Source: Acidobacteriota bacterium
GTDB taxonomy: Bacteria; Acidobacteriota; UBA6911; RPQK01; DATIPO01
Direction: 5' to 3'
Length of the DNA stretch: 11,083 nucleotides
NCBI GenBank assembly: GCA_028277865.1
Contig: JANQFM010000055.1
Location: forward strand, 1 to 11,083
A program made the translations under genes and the position numbers. Each line of letters opens with the position of its first letter. Position 1 is the first letter of the stretch. Shown here one piece after another: positions 6,795-11,083 of this stretch. Below the pieces are notes generated by a model, which had not been told where the DNA came from, did not search any database, and saw only the letters and a list, made by a program, of their open reading frames with translations.

Positions 6795-6840
6795 ACGCAA
6801 AGCCGCAAAGAACGCAAAGTAAAAGTGGACTGCGGCTTTG
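6795..6840. repeat. Octamer repeat with a 10-bp inverted repeat between convergent genes
   Basis: ACGCAAAG (6795-6802), CCGCAAAG (6803-6810) and ACGCAAAG (6812-6819) form a third 8-bp-period array with a one-base slip. In addition CAAAGCCGCA (6798-6807) is exactly complementary to TGCGGCTTTG (6831-6840), a 10-bp stem with a 23-base loop. The site lies in the 135-bp gap between the stop codons of the LolA-like gene and the anti-sigma gene. A bidirectional terminator would fit that place, but no T-run follows on either strand, so termination is only possible, not shown. Confidence 0.7.
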
Positions 6841-6895
6841 GGTGAGATCCGGTTTGCTGTTTTTGGGCGAAGCTCATCCCGTAGCATCGGCCCAT

Positions 6896-7693
6896 TCACC
6901 GGGCTGGCGGATCCTTGATTTGGAGCAGGAAAGTGGCCAGGGGCGTTTTCTGATTGCCTTCAAGCCCGCTAAGCCTCAGACGGTATCGGCCGACAGGCAG
7001 ATAGCTGCGGGGGAGACGGATTAAAAATTTGCCGCTTTCACCTCTAAGCAGGTTGTCCATTTCTGCAAGGACTTTCCGGCTGCCCTCTTCTTCAGCCTCG
7101 ATCGTCAGGCCATATCGCAAGAAAGGATCGCCGGCGGAATCCTGCAGCTCCAAGATCAAGTTTTCGGCCTCGTGAGGAAAATAGACAGGCTGTGTTGCCT
7201 CCGAACGTATGGACTCCCCTTCAGGGTGCAGGATATACAAGGGGATGTTGGCTTCAGGCTGAGGAATACTTCGCAGAATCCAGATTGAAAAAGTTGCCAC
7301 ACCGACAGCCGCGATCAGCAGGGCCGCCATAGCGGCCAGTGTGGACCGGCCTCTGCGGGGCAGCCCAGGCTCAGCCGGAGGGCAATGAGCACTGCTTTCG
7401 GACACAACCTGCTGCACGAACCGTTCCCAGGCTTCGGAAAGGTGCTGGCCCGAAATAGGCGAGTGTTGCCGTACTGTGCCGATTTCGGGCGCCAACTGCA
7501 TCACAACCCGCGAACAATCGCGGCAGTATGTCAGGTGTTGCTGAATTTGGTCGATTCGACTGGGTGGCAGCGCCCGGGCGTGATAGGCAGCCAGATCGTC
7601 AGGCGATGGGTGGTTCTTCAGTTCTTCCTTCCGGGCCGCAGCCAGCATGCTGGCCGCCTTTTGAAGGGCAGACCTTGTTGCAGCATTTTCCAC
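6896..7693 (-). CDS. Membrane-anchored zinc-finger anti-sigma factor
   Basis: It has 265 residues. The cytoplasmic part carries the anti-sigma zinc-finger motif: His53-x3-Cys57-x2-Cys60 in QQHLTYCRDCSRVV, preceded by HPSPDDLAAYHARALPPS. One transmembrane helix follows at about 118-140 (TLAAMAALLIAAVGVATFSI). An external domain of about 120 residues is rich in predicted beta strands (PLYILHPEGESIRSE, GRYRLRLSGL) and may sense an envelope signal. The protein is expected to hold the sigma factor encoded just upstream and release it on stress. The start is a GTG with a perfect AAGGAGGT (7704-7697) three bases before it; the next in-frame ATG is codon 16, inside the protein. A 100-bp gap separates it from the sigma gene, with no promoter seen, so the two are likely one transcript. 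Confidence 0.88.
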   Translation of the reverse strand: MENAATRSALQKAASMLAAARKEELKNHPSPDDLAAYHARALPPSRIDQIQQHLTYCRDCSRVVMQLAPEIGTVRQHSPISGQHLSEAWERFVQQVVSESSAHCPPAEPGLPRRGRSTLAAMAALLIAAVGVATFSIWILRSIPQPEANIPLYILHPEGESIRSEATQPVYFPHEAENLILELQDSAGDPFLRYGLTIEAEEEGSRKVLAEMDNLLRGESGKFLIRLPRSYLPVGRYRLRLSGLEGNQKTPLATFLLQIKDPPAR

Positions 7694-7782
7694 GACACCT
7701 CCTTCCCCCAGATTTCAAGGCGGTGGACCGATCGCTTCAGATTAAGGGCGGCATTCGAGGCTCCGCAGGCAGCGCTGCTGTC

Positions 7783-7801
7783 CCCTGTGCGTCTTACAGG
7801 G
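7783..7801 (-). promoter_or_regulatory. Small hairpin across the sigma gene stop codon
   Basis: CCCTGT (7783-7788) and ACAGGG (7796-7801) form a 6-bp stem with a 7-base loop that includes the sigma gene TAA stop. No T-run follows. A GCAGCGCTGC palindrome lies close by at 7769-7778. They sit in the spacer before the anti-sigma gene and could affect readthrough or mRNA stability, but stems this short also occur by chance. Confidence 0.3.
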
Positions 7802-8495
7802 AGTCAGGATCCTCGAAATACTCAGATAAACTCTCTTTGAGGCGCTGCCGTGCCTGATGCAGATGCGATTTCACCGTTTCGATCGAAAGCTGCATCAGAT
7901 CAGCGATTTCCCGGTACTTCAAGTCTTGATCGACGCGCAAAAAGATACAACGGCGCATTTGGGGCGGCAAGTCCTCCAGAGCTTGGCGCAGGATATCGGC
8001 ACGCTCATCGGCCAAGACATTGGTTAGCTGCCCCCCGTCTTCGATCTCCACTTTTGGGTTCCCCGGCCTGCCGGGATCAAAAGCCTCTTCGAAAGAGACC
8101 TCCTGAGCCGAACGCTTGGCTGCATGACGCCGTCGGATCTCATTGAGCCATACGTTGGTGGCAATTTGAAAAATCCAGGTTCTCTCACTGGCCTCGCCCC
8201 GAAAACCCCTGTAGCCCTTGAATGCCTTCAGGAAAGTCTCCTGAGTCAAATCGAGGCATTCATCGCTGGAGAATCCCCGGTTGGAGAAAAAGTATCTGAC
8301 CGACCGGTAAAAATCTACAAACAGCCGGTGAAAGACCTCCAGCAAGCTGCTGTCAGACGCAGCCTGCCGGCTGGATTGCACAACTTCAGGCCCCCGCCCG
8401 TCCGAACGGTCGTCCTGACCTCCCGCATTGTCGGACTCCGTATTTGTGATTACGGCACGAGCAGGTGGCTTTGCAGATTCATGAGCCCCGTCCAT
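7794..8495 (-). CDS. ECF-type RNA polymerase sigma factor
   Basis: It has 233 residues. Sigma region 2 (about 51-125) includes DLTQETFLKAF (82-92), which contacts core polymerase and the -10 element, and WIFQIATNVWLNEIRR (107-122). Region 4 (about 167-223) has LEDLPPQMRRCIFLR and the helix-turn-helix YREIADLMQLSIETVKSHLHQARQRL, the second helix of which reads the -35 element. Regions 1.1 and 3 are absent, as in ECF factors. The first 50 residues are a polar, probably disordered extension. I chose ATG 8495 because GAGGA lies five bases before it; a GTG at 8546 would add 17 residues but has no such site and falls within a palindrome. The gene is followed by its likely anti-sigma factor and has its own housekeeping-type promoter at 8591-8619, so at this promoter it does not depend on itself. 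Confidence 0.92.
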   Translation of the reverse strand: MDGAHESAKPPARAVITNTESDNAGGQDDRSDGRGPEVVQSSRQAASDSSLLEVFHRLFVDFYRSVRYFFSNRGFSSDECLDLTQETFLKAFKGYRGFRGEASERTWIFQIATNVWLNEIRRRHAAKRSAQEVSFEEAFDPGRPGNPKVEIEDGGQLTNVLADERADILRQALEDLPPQMRRCIFLRVDQDLKYREIADLMQLSIETVKSHLHQARQRLKESLSEYFEDPDSL

Positions 8496-8526
8496 CCGCT
8501 TCCTCAGTATGTGTTGTGTCGAAATT

Positions 8527-8546
8527 GTGCCACGATGAGATGGCAC
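8527..8546. promoter_or_regulatory. Perfect 6-bp palindromic site GTGCCA-N8-TGGCAC
   Basis: The arms GTGCCA and TGGCAC are separated by 8 bases, typical spacing for a dimeric regulator. The site is 32 bases upstream of the sigma start codon and about 40 bases downstream of the expected transcription start, so it is in the leader. It could be an operator or an RNA hairpin. Confidence 0.4.
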
Positions 8547-8590
8547 ACTCCCAACTCAGCCCCTATGCCAATTCCATGTTTTCTGCCCAA

Positions 8591-8619
8591 ATTGTAGAGA
8601 GAATTGGAAAAAACGTCAA
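8591..8619 (-). promoter_or_regulatory. Near-consensus sigma-70 promoter for the ECF sigma operon
   Basis: Read on the minus strand: -35 TTGACG (8619-8614), a spacer of exactly 17 bases, and -10 TACAAT (8596-8591). Five of six bases match consensus in each hexamer. Transcription would start near 8584, giving a leader of about 90 bases before the ATG at 8495. The surrounding DNA is locally AT-rich in an otherwise GC-rich segment, which supports it. Confidence 0.75.
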
Positions 8620-8734
8620 GAGAAAAGCCGAATTGCAGGTTGAATTAGAGCAAAAGGCCGTCCAGGGCAACTCGCCGGAGCGTGACTGAAGGCGGTTTGG
8701 TTTCAGGCCTTTTTCAGTGTTGCACGCGGCCTGT

Positions 8735-8820
8735 GGATCAGGGATCAGGGAGCACGAAACGGGAAAGGAAGGTAGATTCAAGAATCTTCGGCCTTCCGGC
8801 TCTCTTCCTTGCTCCGTGCT
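8735..8820. repeat. GGATCAG heptamer pair joined to a 70-bp imperfect inverted repeat
   Basis: Two tandem GGATCAG units (8735-8748) run into AGCACG (8751-8756). A matching CGTGCT ends at 8820. The interior also pairs, with GGAAGG (8767-8772) against CCTTCC (8792-8797), and the centre GATTC AA GAATC (8775-8786) is an exact palindrome. The whole is a long imperfect hairpin in the gene-free stretch 8496-8947. It may be a dispersed repeat element; no coding sequence is present. Confidence 0.55.
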
Positions 8821-8858
8821 GTCTGCTTCCGAGTTTCATTCAATCGTCAGCAACACCC

Positions 8859-8883
8859 AAAAACAGACCGCTGCCGCGGTCTG
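8859..8883 (-). terminator. Rho-independent terminator for leftward transcription
   Basis: An 8-bp perfect stem (CAGACCGC / GCGGTCTG, 8864-8871 and 8876-8883) with a 4-base loop is followed, on the minus strand, by TTTTT (8863-8859). This is a textbook intrinsic terminator for leftward RNA only; on the + strand no T-run follows. There is no leftward gene to its right in the window. It lies upstream of the sigma promoter and so would shield the sigma operon from antisense transcripts coming from 8948 onward. Confidence 0.7.
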
Positions 8884-8911
8884 AGTCAATTCACGGCTGT
8901 GGCTGTGAATG

Positions 8912-8920
8912 TGATATTCT
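8912..8920 (+). promoter_or_regulatory. Possible extended -10 promoter for the ytxH-like operon
   Basis: TG-A-TATTCT is an extended -10 element (hexamer 8915-8920), placing a start near 8927, about 20 bases before the ATG at 8948. The best -35 candidate is TTCACG at 8890-8895 with a long 19-base spacer, so the assignment is weak. Confidence 0.35.
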
Positions 8921-8947
8921 GCAACTGTTTAGGAAAGGAGAACTAGC

Positions 8948-9382
8948 ATGGCGTCCAACGGAGATAAAGTCCTTTATTTTCTGGTCGGTGGTTTCGTAGG
9001 TGCCTGCGTTGCCCTGCTTTTTGCCCCCAAGTCGGGCGAGGAGACCCGCCGCCTTTTGGAAGGCAAGTACCGTGAAGGGACCGATCGCCTGGGCAGGAAA
9101 GTCCACGAAGGCCGCGAATACATCAGTGAAAGAACAAAGGCCGGCAAAGAGTATGTCACGAGTGCGGCTCAGGAAGGCCGCGAATATGTCAGCGGCCTGG
9201 TCAAGGAAGGGCGTGAAAAGGTCCAGGAAGTGTCCGGCAAGGTGAGCAGCGCAGTCGAGAAGGGCCGCGAAAACATCGGCCGTCAGAAGGAACAGATCGC
9301 CGCCGCCGTGGAAGCCGGCCGTGAAGCCTACCAGGAAGAGCGCAAGAAGGCCGAAGATGCCGGAACTGAGAGCGCCACCTGA
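8948..9382 (+). CDS. YtxH-domain membrane protein with 11-residue helical repeats
   Basis: It has 144 residues. Residues 9-27 form one membrane segment ending in the YtxH signature GGFVGACVALLFAPKSGEET. After it comes a long charged amphipathic helix built on repeats beginning H/Q/K-EGRE: three 11-residue units (HEGREYISERT, KAGKEYVTSAA, QEGREYVSGLV), then two 18-residue units starting KEGREKVQEV and EKGRENIGRQ. YtxH proteins are general-stress or envelope-associated proteins of unclear mechanism. Eleven- and eighteen-residue periods suit a helix lying on a membrane or a right-handed coiled coil. AAAGGAG at 8934-8940 is seven bases before the ATG. The next gene starts 40 bases downstream on the same strand, so they are probably co-transcribed. 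Confidence 0.85.
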   Translation: MASNGDKVLYFLVGGFVGACVALLFAPKSGEETRRLLEGKYREGTDRLGRKVHEGREYISERTKAGKEYVTSAAQEGREYVSGLVKEGREKVQEVSGKVSSAVEKGRENIGRQKEQIAAAVEAGREAYQEERKKAEDAGTESAT

Positions 9383-9422
9383 TCCACCGCCTCATTAGAT
9401 CCTAATCCGGAAGGGAAAAGCG

Positions 9423-9941
9423 GTGAGCGGAGAAGAGATACTCGTCATTTTGGCAGGCCTTTGCCTTGTTGTCTTGCTCGCCCAGGGGATCATTCTCTGG
9501 CAGACGGCACGCATTGTCAGGGGATTGTCGCGGCGAATCGAAGCACGGTCGCGGAAACTCGAAGACGATGTCCGGGATCTGACGGCCAACATGCACGAAA
9601 TCACCGAGAACCTCAAGCCTCTCAGCGAGCTTTCCGAAGATCTCGGCGCCAATGTGGAGGAAATCTCAGAACTGGCCCAGCAACGAAGCCAAGACTTCGA
9701 TGCCTTCGCCGACCAGATTTTGAAGGTGGGCCGGGATCAAGCCGCCAAGATCGACTATGTGGTCACCGACACGGTCCAGAAATTTGAGCAGACCACTGAG
9801 GTCATCCAGCGTGACATCCTCAGGCCTGCCCGCGAGATCAGCGCCATCGTCAAAGGGCTGCGCACCGGCCTCAATTACCTCTTCTCCAAGAAAAACCCTC
9901 CCGACGAAGCCAAGCCCGCCGAAGAAGAGTTGTTCATCTGA
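9423..9941 (+). CDS. DUF948-like single-span membrane protein with coiled coil
   Basis: It has 172 residues. A membrane helix at about 5-27 (EILVILAGLCLVVLLAQGII) is followed by a long helical, heptad-rich stretch (about 30-140; RIEARSRKLEDDVRDLTANM, then KPLSELSEDLGANVEEIS), then RPAREISAIVKGLRTGLNYLF and an acidic tail. This layout fits the DUF948 type, which often lies beside YtxH-domain genes, as here. Its likely place is the inner membrane with the coiled coil in the cytoplasm or periplasm; the sequence does not settle which. The start is GTG with GGAAGGG (9409-9415) seven bases upstream; no other in-frame start precedes the membrane helix. The function is unknown. Confidence 0.82.
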   Translation: MSGEEILVILAGLCLVVLLAQGIILWQTARIVRGLSRRIEARSRKLEDDVRDLTANMHEITENLKPLSELSEDLGANVEEISELAQQRSQDFDAFADQILKVGRDQAAKIDYVVTDTVQKFEQTTEVIQRDILRPAREISAIVKGLRTGLNYLFSKKNPPDEAKPAEEELFI

Positions 9942-9965
9942 TCACTCGAGCTTTTGCCTGACCAA

Positions 9966-9986
9966 CTGACAACTGACAACTGACAA
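9966..9986 (+). repeat. Tandem heptamer array (CTGACAA) x3 at a translation start
   Basis: Three perfect CTGACAA units are preceded by a variant CTGACCAA (9958-9965, one extra base). It ends seven bases before the ATG at 9994. The heptamer, orientation and distance are nearly the same as the array at 5938-5965 before a different gene. Confidence 0.95.
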
Positions 9987-9993
9987 CTATCCC

Positions 9994-11083
9994 ATGCCTT
10001 CTCTGTCAGTCTACCGAGGACAAGCGGACCAGGGGATCGGCGAAGGCCCCGGGCTGGAAGTGGAGCATGGCGAGCAGTATCTGTCCGCCGACGGGCCTCT
10101 TTACGACTGCAAGTTGCTGGCCGCCATCCGGCCCTGGATGACTCTGGACCTGGACCCTTTGGACAATCGGGCCTTGGGGGAAAGCCTGGAAGCCTGGTCC
10201 TGTTTCTCCGAGGGCGGATTCAGCTTTGTGGTGCGGCTTACACCGGCGGGCAGGTATGACCAGCGCACGGCCTACTTCGCCCACGGCCGAGCCTGGCCTG
10301 AGACGGACCGGGAAGAGGGCTGGGACGCGGCCTCCTGCCTGGGGATTGAGCAGGCCTTTGACCCGCCCTGGCGGGGCGTGGAACGTCCCCCCTCAATCGA
10401 GCCGCCCTACGCCCGCCTGCCGGGAATCGAAAAGGTGCAGGCTGCACCCCGGCTTGCCGTTCAGTTGCTGGGCCAGCTACTGGAGGCCTCTTTGCAGCAA
10501 AGTTCGTTGCTGATGGCCGTCCCGCTGGAGGATTTTCGCCGCTCAGGCGGCCTGATCGCCAGCATTGCGCTGGCGCGGGCCGCCTTGCCTTTTCCATTCA
10601 AGCGCCTCTGCCGGATCCGGTCTTACACACGTCGCCCCGGCTTTTTTCTCCAGGATGCTGCTGCCCGTTTGGTGGTGGTTCCGCAGGACGAAGCCGAATC
10701 GGCAGCTTCGCTGCGCGGCCTGACGCTGCTCAACCGGGAAGCAGGCGTTGAGCGGGGCCGTCAGCCGTCCCGGCAAGCGCTGGAATATTCGAAAAGAGTG
10801 GTCGAACTGGCTTGCCGCCGCCCTGAAAGCCTCTTTGACTTCAGCTTTCGAATAGGGGCTTTGGTCAGCAATAAAAAAAGCCTGTCCGCCTTGGATGGGC
10901 AGCTATTGCCACGCGTCTACCAGATTTCATCCACTGCTGGCCGAGAACTGGAAAAAAGCCTTCTGCAAGCTGTGCGCGCCCCCGAAGACTTCCCCTGGGA
11001 ATTGCTGACCAACGACGACATGGGAAAGCTGTCGGCAGACTTTTTGGCCGAAGCCCTGTTGACACCCGGCCCGTCCGGCGCAC
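9994..11083 (+). CDS. GAP1-like protein (GTPase-associated protein 1 family), 3' end beyond the window
   Basis: The frame is open for 363 residues to the window end with no stop. An N-terminal block (about 1-105) contains FVVRLTPAGRYDQRTAYFAHGRAW, which resembles the R-x-T ... GR-x-xYFAHxL region of GAP1 N-terminal domains. A second block (about 145-235) has a helix LAVQLLGQLLEASLQQ, SLLMAVPLEDF, the run ALPFPFKRLCRIRSYTRRPG and ARLVVVPQDE. This matches the pattern of GAP1 middle domains (leucine-rich helix, LP...R...S-T-Y...P, then RLVVVP). GAP1 proteins occur beside GTPases in predicted conflict systems. No nucleotide-binding motif of its own is seen, nor any signal peptide or membrane segment. 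Full-length relatives are much longer than the part seen here. ATG 9994 is the first possible start after an in-frame stop at 9967-9969. It has no Shine-Dalgarno sequence. Family assignment is from pattern memory only. Confidence 0.6.
   Translation, partial: MPSLSVYRGQADQGIGEGPGLEVEHGEQYLSADGPLYDCKLLAAIRPWMTLDLDPLDNRALGESLEAWSCFSEGGFSFVVRLTPAGRYDQRTAYFAHGRAWPETDREEGWDAASCLGIEQAFDPPWRGVERPPSIEPPYARLPGIEKVQAAPRLAVQLLGQLLEASLQQSSLLMAVPLEDFRRSGGLIASIALARAALPFPFKRLCRIRSYTRRPGFFLQDAAARLVVVPQDEAESAASLRGLTLLNREAGVERGRQPSRQALEYSKRVVELACRRPESLFDFSFRIGALVSNKKSLSALDGQLLPRVYQISSTAGRELEKSLLQAVRAPEDFPWELLTNDDMGKLSADFLAEALLTPGPSGA

Noticed and set aside
6770..7024. 84-codon open frame on the + strand after the LolA-like gene
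   Set aside because: It runs over the octamer repeat and into the 3' end of the anti-sigma gene on the other strand. The product has no recognisable features.
8508..8545. Sigma-54 promoter (minus-strand TGGCAC-type element) before the sigma gene
   Set aside because: The minus strand has TGGCACAATTTCGACA, but the required GC at the -12 position is absent (AC is found). A good sigma-70 promoter lies just upstream.
8124..8597. 157-codon open frame antisense to the sigma gene
   Set aside because: It is a mirror of a clearly conserved sigma factor in GC-rich DNA, with no homology-like motifs of its own.

Overview
The window is a GC-rich (roughly 60%) bacterial chromosomal segment with 11 genes. 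The likely source is a member of Acidobacteriota or a close relative. This is an inference from three things: the rpsR-rplI-dnaB-alr order, the secreted 262-residue LolA-like protein, and the ECF sigma/zinc anti-sigma and YtxH/DUF948-like pairs, all of types I associate with that phylum. No marker such as 16S rRNA is present to prove it.

Layout. Positions 1-3667 (+) hold a housekeeping block: ribosomal proteins S18 and L9, replicative helicase DnaB, and alanine racemase, the last overlapping dnaB by ATGA. A convergent gene at 3693-5180 (-) encodes a Ycf46-type AAA+ ATPase. It is divergent from a small unknown cytosolic protein (5358-5792, +), followed by a secreted LolA-like protein (5972-6760, +). 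Convergent to that is a leftward ECF sigma factor with its zinc-finger, membrane-anchored anti-sigma factor (8495-6896, -), driven by a near-consensus housekeeping promoter at 8591-8619. A 450-bp gene-free stretch (8496-8947) then separates this pair from a rightward pair of small envelope proteins, YtxH-like and DUF948-like (8948-9941). Last is a protein cut off by the window end (9994-11083, +). Its two recognisable blocks resemble the N-terminal and middle domains of GTPase-associated protein 1 (GAP1), a component of predicted NTPase-dependent conflict systems.

The most striking non-coding signal is a set of short tandem repeats with 7-bp or 8-bp periods, mostly set tightly against gene boundaries. 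AGGCTGC-type heptamers form a long imperfect hairpin between the rplI Shine-Dalgarno sequence (which overlaps the rpsR stop codon) and the rplI start codon. CTGACAA arrays end 6-7 bases before the start codons of two unrelated genes that lack a normal ribosome binding site. A GGAGTCA array starts 6 bases after a stop codon. An octamer family (CGCAGAGG-like) occurs three times, once in frame inside alr, where it accounts for nine extra residues before the PLP-binding lysine. No tRNA, rRNA, insertion sequence or CRISPR array was seen.
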